Origin: Roseiarcus sp963794655
GTDB taxonomy: Bacteria > Pseudomonadota > Alphaproteobacteria > Rhizobiales > Beijerinckiaceae
Assembly: GCA_963794655.1 (NCBI GenBank)
Contig: CAWCEV010000008.1
Span: 496,001 to 560,000, forward strand
Length of the DNA: 64,000 nucleotides
Direction: 5' to 3'
Below the pieces are notes generated by a model. The model saw only the letters and a list, made by a program, of their open reading frames with translations, was not told the origin of the DNA and made no database searches. This document shows positions 26,267 to 34,560 of this stretch, one piece after another (position 1 is the stretch's first letter; the number at the start of each line of letters is the position of its first letter). The translations under genes were made by a program, and so were the position numbers.

Positions 26267-26587
26267 TTTTTGCCCCTCCGCAATTGTACAACGCAATTAG
26301 CTGTAGTTTGGAATTTTCCAGATCACAACCGTCTTACGCGAGAAACATGGCTCCGGCGCAACCAGGGATTGCGCCCGCGGCCGGCGCGGGCCAGCGGGTC
26401 TGGGGAGCCTCCAGCCGGATGTCCGGAATCAGCCCCGAATTTTGCGATACGGCATGCGCTTCGCCCGTTCCCGCGCTTACCGCGTTCTTCGTCCGACACC
26501 CGTGAGCGCAGCTCGACAAGCGATGCTTGCGCCGCCGTCGCCCCTCCCCTATAAGGCCTGCTCGCCGGCCTTCAACCGCCGCGATGT
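26267..26587. other. Gene-free spacer between the PEP-CTERM gene and tRNA-Pro
   Basis: This 321-base stretch holds divergent control regions and no convincing gene. The left third is AT-richer than its surroundings and would carry the promoter of the leftward PEP-CTERM gene. The right end holds the tRNA promoter at 26527-26555. Short open frames here look like chance. Confidence 0.6.
26527..26555 (+). promoter_or_regulatory. Probable promoter of tRNA-Pro
   Basis: TTGCGC (26527-26532) and TATAAG (26550-26555) are separated by exactly 17 bases. The predicted transcription start, near 26562, is about 26 bases before the mature tRNA. Confidence 0.55.
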
Positions 26588-26664
26588 CGGAGTGTAGCGC
26601 AGCCTGGTAGCGCACATCGTTCGGGACGATGGGGTCGGAGGTTCGAATCCTCTCACTCCGACCA
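26588..26664 (+). tRNA. tRNA-Pro (anticodon CGG)
   Basis: The 77 bases fold as a complete tRNA with encoded CCA. The acceptor stem pairs CGGAGTG (26588-26594) with CACTCCG. The D arm contains AGCCTGGTA. The anticodon stem is CATCG/CGATG around loop TTCGGGA, with anticodon CGG at 26622-26624, which reads proline codon CCG. The T loop is TTCGAAT. I found no copy of its 3' end nearby, so no sign of integration at this tRNA. Confidence 0.97.
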
Positions 26665-26891
26665 AATTTCCCAAATTTCCTCGCAGCACGGCTGTCCAGC
26701 TGGCGGCGCGCTCGCCGCGTCGAGGGACGCTTTCGCACACCCATAATGTCAGCATAACCGGGCAGCCGCCATCTCGCCTCGCGCGCCGCCCCCGAGCGCC
26801 GACATGACCGGCGCCGATCCGCAGACGTCGACCTTGTTGTGTTGTTGCCCGATAAGGGTAGGTATTGGATTGTTAGTTGGGGAGGAATCAG

Positions 26892-27245
26892 ATGCCTATG
26901 CGAAAAATCTTTTCAGTCGGGATTCTCTGTCTGTGCCTCAGCGCGTGCAACACGACAAATCCGCCGACCGCAGCGCCTACGGGCGCCGCGACCGCAACCC
27001 CTGCGCAAGCCGGCGGGATTCGCCACGTCGCGAACGTATGCGCCTGGGAGGCGCTGGGTTGGGACGCACTATCCGATCCGGAAAAGAAAGCCTTTGAAGC
27101 CCTTGGATATTCCAGCGAAAACTGGAACTCGGGCAACTCCGCCGCGTCATCGAAGGAATGGTCCGCGCTGAACAGCAATGAGCGGAATGCGGCCCAGTCG
27201 CTCGGCTACAACGCGAAGAATTGGGATGCCACCTGTCCAAAGTGA
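26892..27245 (+). CDS. Small lipoprotein with two W-L-LGY-W repeats
   Basis: This 117-residue protein has a lipoprotein signal: MPMRKIFSVGILCLC followed by lipobox L-S-A-C with lipidated Cys near residue 20. A Thr/Ala/Pro-rich linker (about 21-45) leads to two repeats. The first, about residues 52-80, has DALSDPEKKAFEALGYSSENW; the second, about 91-114, has SALNSNERNAAQSLGYNAKNW. The shared pattern is W-x2-L-x3-E-[KR]-x-A-x3-LGY-x4-W. The ATG at 26892 follows GGAGG by six bases. The function is unknown; such motifs suggest small helical binding repeats displayed at the envelope. Confidence 0.75.
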   Translation: MPMRKIFSVGILCLCLSACNTTNPPTAAPTGAATATPAQAGGIRHVANVCAWEALGWDALSDPEKKAFEALGYSSENWNSGNSAASSKEWSALNSNERNAAQSLGYNAKNWDATCPK

Positions 27246-27304
27246 TATTCCCGAATGACTGAGGGCATGGCGGCGAACAGGAAACTCGCCTGTGCGCCGC
27301 CGCG

Positions 27305-27544
27305 TCAGTCCTTGACCTCGGTGTCCGGGCGGTCGTCGCCGCGCTCGTCTTCCTCATGCCAGCGGCCGGAGCTGTCCTCGAACTCGATCGGGCCGCCCCG
27401 GCCGGGGACGCGCTGCTCGCGCGCCGCGCGGGCGGCGGCGGCGTGGGCGGCCTCGCGGGTGGGGAAGGTCTCCGAAAAGACGTCGCCCACCTTGTAGGCG
27501 AAGCCGCCATCGTGCTCGACGACGGAGTAGGTGACATGGCTCAT
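27305..27544 (-). CDS. Small DUF2188-like protein
   Basis: This 79-residue soluble protein has MSHVTYSVVEHDGGFAYKVGDVFSETFPTREAAHAAA, the pattern of the DUF2188 family: a short beta-beta-alpha unit in which Y-x-V, G-W/F-x-V-K and F-x-T-x-x-E-A are conserved. The tail is charged (Glu/Asp/Arg). The ATG at 27544 is chosen because a Pro/Arg-rich upstream extension looks non-coding. Function unknown. It converges with the lipoprotein gene and stands alone. Confidence 0.7.
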   Translation of the reverse strand: MSHVTYSVVEHDGGFAYKVGDVFSETFPTREAAHAAAARAAREQRVPGRGGPIEFEDSSGRWHEEDERGDDRPDTEVKD

Positions 27545-27815
27545 GCTCGGACCCCTTCTGTTGAACCGCCGGCGCCTGCCGGTCGGCGGGCGCGGCGGGA
27601 GCGCCTCATCTGGCGGTTTCACCGCCCCCTTGCAATGGCCTTGTTAGGCGGCGTCGAAGGTTCGCCGAAGCGGGAAGGTCGACCAATCCGAAAAAGCATT
27701 TGCGCCATGCCCGGTTTTGCCTCCGCAGCCCCTGTCGCTGCATAGTCCGCCGCACGGAGCATCTCCGCGCCCCTGATCCGGCGGCGGGCGTCGTTGATTC
27801 GGCTGGGAGGACGGT

Positions 27816-29423
27816 ATGTTGAGCGACCTCGGGGATTGGCTGTTCAATCCGTCCGGCCTGACCGCGCACGGCTTCTGCCTGCTTTGGCAGCCCGGCCTCA
27901 TCTGGACCTACGCCCTTTCCGACGCCGGGATCGGGCTCGCCTATTTCTCGATTCCGGTTGCGCTCGGATTCGTCGCCCGAAAGAGGCAGGACCTGGTGTT
28001 CCGGCCGCTCCTCTTTCTCTTCGCCACGTTTATCCTTTTATGCGGAGCGACCCATTGGCTCGACGTCCTGACGCTTTGGGTCCCGGTGTACGGCCTGGGC
28101 GCGGTGGTCAAGGCGGCGACCGCGCTCGTGTCGCTTTTCACCGCCATCGTGCTCTGGCGGTCAATTCCGGCCGCCCTCGCCCTGCCCTCTCCGTCGCAGC
28201 TCCGCGAGGCCAATGCGGCCCTGCGGGCGACCGAGGAGCGGCTCGTTCAATCGCAGAAGATGGAGGTCATCGGGCAACTGACCGGCGGCATCGCGCATGA
28301 TTTCAACAACATGATTCAAGCCGTCTCGGGCGGCCTCACGCTTCTCGAGCGCCGGATCGCTGCCGGCCGGCTCGGCGAGGTCGGACGCTTTGTCGACGAA
28401 ATGCGCCGTGCGCTGAACAGCGCCGCCGGGCAGACGAATCGCCTTCTGGCGTTTTCCCGCCGTCAGGCGCTGCAGCCCGAGCTCCTGCAGCCCGACCAGT
28501 TCATCGGGGGCATGCGCGAGTTTCTCCAGCGAACGATCGGTCCCGAGATCCGGCTGGACCTTTTCCTCGGCGACGGCAAATGGGACGTCATCTGCGACGC
28601 GCATCAGCTGGAGGGCGCGCTGATGAATCTCGCCATCAACGCCCGCGACGCCATGCCCGATGGCGGCAAACTGACCATCTCGGTGACCGACCGCAAGGTG
28701 ACGGCCCGCGACTTTGCCGATCCGGAGGAAGCAAAGCCCGGCGACTATGTCGAAGTCTCGGTCGCCGACACCGGCTTCGGCATGACGCCCGAAATCCTGG
28801 GCCACGCCATCGAGCCGTTCTACACCACGAAACCCACCGGTCAGGGAACCGGCCTCGGATTGTCGCAAGTCTATGGTTTCGTCCGCCAGTCCGGCGGATT
28901 TCTGCGGATCGAGAGCGAGCCGGGACATGGAACCACCGTCCGCATCTCGCTACCGGGCTCTCCCCGCTCGCCGGACGCCATGAAGGACTGGTCGAAGCCC
29001 AGAGGCGTATCGACCACGCCATCCTCGGCGTCCGGCGCCGTACTCGTCGTCGAGGACCAGGCCGACGTGCGCGCCCAGATCGTCGAGGTGCTGGCCAATA
29101 TGGGATGTCAGGTCGTCGAGGCCGCGGATGGGGTCGAAGGATCGCGCCTCATCGAACAGGGGCGCCGTTTCGACCTTCTGGTCACCGACGTCGGCCTCCC
29201 CGGCCTCGGCGGGCGTCAGCTCGCGGACGCGGCCCGCGCGGCGAACCCTGGATTGCGGGTCCTGTTCATCACCGGCTACGCCGGAACCGCGCTCGATGAC
29301 GCGCGCCTCACCGACGGCATGGAGATTTTGCGCAAGCCGTTTACGCTCGATGAATTCGCCGGCCGCGTCGCCGCCATTCTGTCTGCGACGGCGGCGGCAA
29401 CGGGCAGGAGCGACAGAGCGTGA
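27816..29423 (+). CDS. Hybrid histidine kinase with ethylene-receptor-like copper-binding membrane domain
   Basis: This 535-residue kinase has three N-terminal membrane helices matching the plant ETR1 ethylene-binding domain. Asp36, Tyr43, Ile46, Pro47, Cys76 and His80 align with ETR1 Asp25, Tyr32, Ile35, Pro36, Cys65 and His69 at a constant offset of 11, including the CGATH motif that holds copper. A HisKA domain follows with phospho-His161 in GGIAHDFNN. The ATPase domain has AINARDAMPDGG, DTGFGM and GTGLGLSQVYG, and a receiver domain ends the protein (VVEDQAD; acceptor Asp in LVTDVGLP). It may sense ethylene or another small ligand through Cu(I). No partner regulator is adjacent. Confidence 0.9.
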   Translation: MLSDLGDWLFNPSGLTAHGFCLLWQPGLIWTYALSDAGIGLAYFSIPVALGFVARKRQDLVFRPLLFLFATFILLCGATHWLDVLTLWVPVYGLGAVVKAATALVSLFTAIVLWRSIPAALALPSPSQLREANAALRATEERLVQSQKMEVIGQLTGGIAHDFNNMIQAVSGGLTLLERRIAAGRLGEVGRFVDEMRRALNSAAGQTNRLLAFSRRQALQPELLQPDQFIGGMREFLQRTIGPEIRLDLFLGDGKWDVICDAHQLEGALMNLAINARDAMPDGGKLTISVTDRKVTARDFADPEEAKPGDYVEVSVADTGFGMTPEILGHAIEPFYTTKPTGQGTGLGLSQVYGFVRQSGGFLRIESEPGHGTTVRISLPGSPRSPDAMKDWSKPRGVSTTPSSASGAVLVVEDQADVRAQIVEVLANMGCQVVEAADGVEGSRLIEQGRRFDLLVTDVGLPGLGGRQLADAARAANPGLRVLFITGYAGTALDDARLTDGMEILRKPFTLDEFAGRVAAILSATAAATGRSDRA

Positions 29424-29521
29424 CGTCCGCCGCGAAGATTGGCCAAGTTTCATCCGTTCGTTAGAATGGGCCTGACATGTTCGCGGCTCGCCCGTCCGAG
29501 GCCGCGCAGGGGGAGTGTCGC

Positions 29522-30523
29522 ATGAAGGTGGTCGCAACGCTTGCTGCGCTGGCGGGATTGGTCGCCTTTGCTCATCCGGCGCTTGCGCTCGACAAGGTCA
29601 GGTTCGGCACCAACTGGCTCGCCGATCCGGAAGCCGGCGGGTTCTTTCAGGCGGTCGCCGACGGGACGTATGAAAAATACGGGCTCGACGTCGACATCAT
29701 CCCCGGCGGCCCGCAGGCCAACGGCGGGCTGATGCTCTTGTTCGGCAAGCTCGATTTCTTCATGGGCGGCGACATGATCGGCAACTACCTCGCCGCCGAG
29801 AGCAAGCTGCCGCTCATCGCCGTCGCCGCCGACTTCCAGAAGAGCGCGCAAATTCTCATGTCGCACCCAGGCGTCGGCCTCGACAAATGGGCGGACCTGC
29901 CCAAGGCCATGCCCGTCTATGTCGGGGCCGGCGCGATCAACACCTTCTACGCCTGGCTGCGCATCGCCTATGGCTTCAAGGACGAGAACATCAGGCCGTA
30001 CAACTTCAACTCCGCGCCCTTCATCAAGAACAAGGACTCGATCCAGCAGGGCTACGTGACCGCCGAGCCGTACGAGATCGAGAAACAGGGCGGCTTCAAG
30101 CCGAACATCTTCCTGCTCTCCGACTACGGCTACGACACCTATTCGACGCTGATCGTGACCCGCAACCAGATCGTCGAAAAGACGCCCGATCTCGTGCAGC
30201 GCTTCGTCGACGCCTCCGCGATCGGCTGGTACCACTATCTCTACGGCGACAATTCCAAGGCCAACGACATGATCAAGGCCGAGAACCCCGACATCACCGA
30301 CGCGCAGATCGCCTTTTCGATCACGGAAATGAAAAAATACGGCATCGTCGACTCCGGCGACACGCTGACGCTCGGCATCGGAGCGATGACCGACGCCCAC
30401 TGGAAGGACTTCTTCGACAAGATGGTGCAGACCGGCTTCATCGACGCGAACGCCGATTACAAGCGCGCCTATACGCTCAAGTTCGTCAATCATGGCGTCG
30501 GCGTCGACCTCCGGCCGAAATAG
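29522..30523 (+). CDS. NMT1/THI5-like ABC transporter substrate-binding protein (orphan)
   Basis: This 333-residue protein has a signal peptide (residues 1-22, ending HPALA) and a type-II periplasmic-binding fold of the NMT1/SsuA group: VRFGTNWLADPEAGGFFQAVADGTYEKYGLDVDI near 25-58 and GKLDFFMGGDMIGNYLAAES near 75-94. This group carries thiamine-precursor, sulfonate, nitrate or riboflavin-like ligands. No permease or ATPase gene is nearby, so it either works with a distant transporter or senses its ligand. The ATG at 29522 follows GGGGGAG; the upstream ATG at 29477 lacks a site and would add a non-signal extension. Confidence 0.85.
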   Translation: MKVVATLAALAGLVAFAHPALALDKVRFGTNWLADPEAGGFFQAVADGTYEKYGLDVDIIPGGPQANGGLMLLFGKLDFFMGGDMIGNYLAAESKLPLIAVAADFQKSAQILMSHPGVGLDKWADLPKAMPVYVGAGAINTFYAWLRIAYGFKDENIRPYNFNSAPFIKNKDSIQQGYVTAEPYEIEKQGGFKPNIFLLSDYGYDTYSTLIVTRNQIVEKTPDLVQRFVDASAIGWYHYLYGDNSKANDMIKAENPDITDAQIAFSITEMKKYGIVDSGDTLTLGIGAMTDAHWKDFFDKMVQTGFIDANADYKRAYTLKFVNHGVGVDLRPK

Positions 30524-30696
30524 CCAACCGTAGACGGGCGGCTTCAAACTCTGTCCGCGCCGTGAGCCCGCTCACAGACGGCGGCGAGCTTTCCGCCTAG
30601 TTGTTGTCACAAGGGGCGTCGCTTCGATCCGAGGCCGAGTTGACGGCGTCGCGTGAGCGAAGATTCGCGTCCCCGAAACGCGACGAGGGGCGTCTC

Positions 30697-31011
30697 ATGC
30701 CGAGAACCATCAGAAAATTCTGGGGCCCTTTGAAGGGCCGCGCCACGCTCAATTTCAATTGGCCGATCATCAATCACGACTCGGTCGTGCTCGTCAGCGC
30801 GGCCGAATATGTCGTGGCGCAACCGCAGACGAACGAGCACCGCTTCATCGGCTCGGCCTCGATCACAGTCGAGAATATCGCCCCGCACGGGCCGCCCTTC
30901 GATCCCAATCACGGCGTGACCTTCGTCGTGAACGTCGACTGGAAAAGTCCGCTGACCATCGTCACCGATATCACCGTGCTCGACATTCCACCCGTCGAAG
31001 TGGATCGCTAG
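30697..31011 (+). CDS. Small protein of unknown domain, paralogous to the N-terminus of the next gene
   Basis: This 104-residue protein has no signal peptide and no recognised family. It reads MPRTIRKFWGPLKGRATL at the start and PHGPPFDPNHGVTFVV in the second half, ending in ITVLDIPPVEVDR. Over nearly its whole length it matches residues 1-91 of the protease-like gene 9 bases downstream; identical runs include PHGPPFDPNHGVTFVV. Alternating hydrophobic residues suggest a beta-sandwich. The ATG at 30697 is supported by the aligned start of the paralogue and a GAGGGG ribosome-binding site. It could be an inhibitor, chaperone or targeting subunit for the protease; that is inference. Confidence 0.7.
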   Translation: MPRTIRKFWGPLKGRATLNFNWPIINHDSVVLVSAAEYVVAQPQTNEHRFIGSASITVENIAPHGPPFDPNHGVTFVVNVDWKSPLTIVTDITVLDIPPVEVDR

Positions 31012-31020
31012 GGGGCGGCC

Positions 31021-31920
31021 ATGACGCAGACCATCCGGAAATATTGGGGCGCGTTCAAGGGACGCGCCACCCTCAACTACAACTGGCCGGCAATCGACCA
31101 CGATTCCGTCGTGCTCGTGACGGTCTCCGAATACAATAACGATCACGTCCGCTTCATCGGGAGCGCGACAATCGGCGTGTCGAACGTCGCGCCACACGGG
31201 CCGCCTTTCGATCCGAACCACGGCGTGACTTTTGTCGTGCATGTCGACTGGGAGAAGCCGCTCAACATCGTCACCGACATCACGGTGCTCGACAAGCCGG
31301 TCGAGATCCAGACCTATGTGCCGCCGACGCCGCGCAACGTCGGCTTACGGATGCAATATCAGGAGACGAATGAATGGTGCTGGATGGCGGTCGCGACCAG
31401 CGTCAGCCATTTCTACAATCCGGCGAGCACCTGGACGCAGTGCCAGGTGATGACCGTGGTCGGCCATAACGTCAACGGCTTCCCGGCCAATACCAGCGCC
31501 TGCCCGAGCGCGGCTACCCTTGCCGCTCATCCCGAACTGGGCCCGATCCTCGCCAACCCTTACGACAAGAAGGCCGAGTTCGTTCTCAACAATCCGGTCT
31601 ACGGAATCGATGCGCGCTACATCAAGTCGGGCGGCGTGTCGGACCCTCTGAAAGTGACCGGCAATCTCGGGAGCATCCAGCCGAACAATCTTTCGCTCGC
31701 TCAGATCGCGGCGGAAGTGAACGCCGGGCGACCAGTTGTCGCGGCGATCACCTGGTTCTCGGGCGGATCGCATTTCGTGGCGATCGCCGGCGTCGAAGGC
31801 GACTCGATGCTGATCCTCGATCCCGTGAACGGCCAGTCGGTCGTCCGTTTCGGCGCCTTTCCGGGCTCCTATTTCGGGGGCGCGACACAGGACGAATATG
31901 TCTTCACCAAGCGGGCGTGA
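31021..31920 (+). CDS. Papain-like cysteine protease (C39/C70-like) with novel N-terminal domain
   Basis: The 299-residue protein has two parts. Residues 1-91 duplicate the preceding small protein. Residues about 100-299 look like a papain-fold peptidase of the AvrRpt2/C39-like group: QETNEWCWMAVATSVSHFY with probable nucleophile Cys120, GGSHFVAIAGVEGD with catalytic His251, and LILDPVNG with Asp267 or Asn270. No signal peptide is seen, so if exported it would need a leaderless secretion route. The two genes are nine bases apart and surely co-transcribed. Substrate and role are unknown; possibilities are a toxin/effector, an envelope or peptide-processing enzyme, or a self-regulated stress protease. 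Confidence 0.78.
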   Translation: MTQTIRKYWGAFKGRATLNYNWPAIDHDSVVLVTVSEYNNDHVRFIGSATIGVSNVAPHGPPFDPNHGVTFVVHVDWEKPLNIVTDITVLDKPVEIQTYVPPTPRNVGLRMQYQETNEWCWMAVATSVSHFYNPASTWTQCQVMTVVGHNVNGFPANTSACPSAATLAAHPELGPILANPYDKKAEFVLNNPVYGIDARYIKSGGVSDPLKVTGNLGSIQPNNLSLAQIAAEVNAGRPVVAAITWFSGGSHFVAIAGVEGDSMLILDPVNGQSVVRFGAFPGSYFGGATQDEYVFTKRA

Positions 31921-31942
31921 GCCCGCCTTGCAAAGACCGCGC

Positions 31943-33880
31943 TTACGCCGCCTTGCGGCCGCGTCTCGGTGCAGGACGCACGGGCTCAGGCGGCGCGGCG
32001 TTTTCGTCGAAGAGCTCGGCCAGCTTCTCGGTCATCGCGCCGCCCAGCTCCTCGGCGTCGACGATCGTCACCGCGCGCTTATAGTAGCGGGTCACGTCAT
32101 GGCCGATGCCGATGGCGATGAGCTCGACCGGCGAGCGGGTCTCGATCTCCTCGATCACATGGCGCAGGTGGCGCTCGAGATAGTTGCCGGGGTTGACCGA
32201 AAGCGTCGAATCGTCGACCGGCGCGCCGTCTGAGATCATCATGAGGATCTTGCGCTGCTCGGAGCGCCCGAGCAGCCGCTCGTGCGCCCAGTCGAGCGCC
32301 TCGCCGTCGATGTTCTCCTTCAGCAGCCCCTCGCGCATCATCAGCCCGAGGTTCTTGCGGGCGCGCCGCCACGGCGACTCGGCGGACTTGTAGATGAGAT
32401 GGCGGAGATCGTTGAGCCGGCCCGGATTGGCGGGTTTGCCCGCCTGCAGCCAGGCCTCGCGCGACTGTCCGCCCTTCCACGCCCGCGTGGTAAAGCCCAA
32501 AATCTCGACCTTGACGCCGCAGCGCTCGAGCGTGCGGGCGAGAATGTCGGCGCAGGTCGCCGCGACCGTGATCGGGCGCCCGCGCATCGAGCCCGAATTG
32601 TCGATGAGCAGCGTCACCGTCGTGTCGCGGAACGCCATGTCCTTCTCCATCTTGAAGGACAGCGGCTGCTGCGAATCGATGATCACCCGGGGCAGGCGCG
32701 CGGTGTCGAGCACGCCCTCCTCGAGATCGAACTCCCACGACCGGCTCTGCTGCGCCATGAGGCGGCGCTGCAGGCGATTGGCGAGCCGGGCGACGACCGA
32801 GTGGAGGTTCTGCAACTGCTTGTCGAGATATTCGCGCAAGCGCTGCAGTTCGTCGGGGTCGCAGAGTTCGTCGGCGTCGACGATCTCGTCGAAGCGGGTG
32901 GTGAAGGCCTTGTAGTCGGGCCCGCGCTTCTCGGGCGCGTTCGGCTGTGGCGGACGGCTTTCCGCCGCTTCTTCGGCGTCGCCCGCCTCGCCTTCGTCCT
33001 CGAGCTCCGACGACGGCGCCTCGACCGTGTCCATCGCGCCTTCTTCGGCTTCGTCGGCGGTGTCGTCGGCCGCCTCGCGCTGCATCGAATCCTGCGCCTG
33101 CTGCTCCTCGCCCTCGCCCTCCTGCTCGTCGGCGTCCTCGGGCGGCGTCTTGTCCTCCGCCTCGTCCTCCAATTCCTCGGCTTCGCTGTCGGACTCGTTG
33201 GCGACGCCGAGCGAAGTGAGGAGCTTGCGCACGAGCCTGCCATAGGCGCGCTGATCGAGGAGCGCCTCGCTCAGCCGGTCGAGATCCGCGCCCGCCTTGT
33301 CCTCGATGAAGGGCCGCCAGAGCTCGACCAGGCGCGCGGCCCCGCGCGGCGGCTTGAGCCCGGTCAGGCGTTCGCGCGCCAGCATCGCGACCGCGTCCTC
33401 GAGCGGCGCCTCTTCGCGCGTGCGCGCCTCGGCGAACGGGCTCCTATGGTAGCGGTCGTCGAGCATGGCGGCGATGTTCGACGCCACGCCCTGCATCCGG
33501 CGGGAGCCGATGGCTTCGACCCGCGCCTGCTCGACCGCGTCGAACAGGGCGCGCGCCGGGGCGCTCTGCGGCGCAAGGCGACGGTGGATCGCGTCGCTGT
33601 GGCAGGCGAGGCGCAGCGCGAAGGAATCGGCGAGCCCGCGGACTATCGCGGCTTCGCGCGGGTTCGGCTTGCGCGGCGGCTCGGGCAGCCGCGCCTTCGC
33701 CTCTTCCGGCGAGGTCATGAGCGAGGGCTTGTCGGCGGAATAGGCGATCTCGAGCTCGGGATTGCGCGCGAGCGCCCGCGTGCACGAGGCGAGCGCGCGC
33801 TTGAACGGCTCGTTAGGCGCGTCGGGCTTGCCGGCGGCGGGCTTGCGGTTGCTGGTCGGCTTGACGTCGACGGTAGACAT
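31943..33880 (-). CDS. cobT: Aerobic cobaltochelatase subunit CobT
   Basis: This 645-residue protein is the large partner of CobS in the aerobic complex that inserts cobalt into hydrogenobyrinic acid a,c-diamide for vitamin B12. The N-terminal part is family-specific, a long acidic stretch follows (about residues 220-310, rich in Glu/Asp/Gln), and the C-terminal third is a von Willebrand A domain with the MIDAS motif DNSGSM near residue 425 and ISDGAPVDDS near 558. The ATG at 33880 has an AAGG site. cobS and cobN are not adjacent. The gene converges with the protease gene, 22 bases apart. Confidence 0.93.
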   Translation of the reverse strand: MSTVDVKPTSNRKPAAGKPDAPNEPFKRALASCTRALARNPELEIAYSADKPSLMTSPEEAKARLPEPPRKPNPREAAIVRGLADSFALRLACHSDAIHRRLAPQSAPARALFDAVEQARVEAIGSRRMQGVASNIAAMLDDRYHRSPFAEARTREEAPLEDAVAMLARERLTGLKPPRGAARLVELWRPFIEDKAGADLDRLSEALLDQRAYGRLVRKLLTSLGVANESDSEAEELEDEAEDKTPPEDADEQEGEGEEQQAQDSMQREAADDTADEAEEGAMDTVEAPSSELEDEGEAGDAEEAAESRPPQPNAPEKRGPDYKAFTTRFDEIVDADELCDPDELQRLREYLDKQLQNLHSVVARLANRLQRRLMAQQSRSWEFDLEEGVLDTARLPRVIIDSQQPLSFKMEKDMAFRDTTVTLLIDNSGSMRGRPITVAATCADILARTLERCGVKVEILGFTTRAWKGGQSREAWLQAGKPANPGRLNDLRHLIYKSAESPWRRARKNLGLMMREGLLKENIDGEALDWAHERLLGRSEQRKILMMISDGAPVDDSTLSVNPGNYLERHLRHVIEEIETRSPVELIAIGIGHDVTRYYKRAVTIVDAEELGGAMTEKLAELFDENAAPPEPVRPAPRRGRKAA

Positions 33881-34030
33881 GAACGGCCTTAAAGACGCGG
33901 GGGCGCGATCCGAGGACAACGACCAGGAGCGGCGAAAGGTTCTCTATAGGCCGCGCCCGCACGTTGCGGCAAGGCAAAGCGGCGGCGCGCGATCGGGAGG
34001 CGAGGCGAAACTCGGCCGCTTTCCGCGCCT

Positions 34031-34492
34031 TTACCCGGCCCTGCCGCGCCAGGCGTCGAGCGACCACGGGCCGGCGCCGAGCACCGCGAGCGCCAGGAAG
34101 CCGCCGGCCATCGAGACGTTCTTGTTGAACTGGATCGCCTGGTCCGCGCCGACATGGAAGATCAGCGCCGTCAGCAGGCAATAGCCGGAAAGCGCAATCG
34201 CCGCCCAGCGCGTCCACAATCCGAAGAGCACGAGCAGGCCGCCGCCAAGCTCGGTCAGAATGACCAGCGGAAGCAGCCGCCCGTCGACGCCGTTCGACTG
34301 CATATATGCGGCGACGCCGGCGTAGCCGGTGATCTTTTCGGCCCCCTCGATGATGAAGATATAGGCCAGCATCGCGCGGGCCAGCAGCGCCAGGAGGCCG
34401 GCCCAGCGTGACAGGAAAGCGAGGTCCCAGTCGAAAGTCCGCGCGTCGGGAGGGAGCGCCGCGCCTTCGCGTGCTGATCGGGCGTTCGACAT
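34031..34492 (-). CDS. DoxX-family membrane protein
   Basis: This 153-residue protein has four membrane helices and the DoxX-family pattern: LLARAMLAYIFIIEGAEKITGYAGVAAYMQ near residues 30-60, PLVILTELGGGLLVLFGLWTRWAA near 70-93 and FNKNVSMAGGFLALAVLG near 122-139. Such proteins are linked to quinone or thiol redox balance in other bacteria, without a settled reaction. The ATG at 34492 is taken from the family start; the frame runs on upstream as a shadow of the Gly-rich gene. It lies 68 bases after the TPR gene on the same strand. Confidence 0.85.
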   Translation of the reverse strand: MSNARSAREGAALPPDARTFDWDLAFLSRWAGLLALLARAMLAYIFIIEGAEKITGYAGVAAYMQSNGVDGRLLPLVILTELGGGLLVLFGLWTRWAAIALSGYCLLTALIFHVGADQAIQFNKNVSMAGGFLALAVLGAGPWSLDAWRGRAG

Positions 34493-34560
34493 GTCGATTG
34501 TTCCTTCATTGGCGATGGGCGCGCGGCGAAACCCCTCGCCGCGCGCCGACGTGGAACCGG

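Noticed and set aside
26588..28000. Genomic island inserted at tRNA-Pro
   Set aside because: No integrase and no direct repeat of the tRNA 3' end were seen; the downstream genes are compositionally ordinary.
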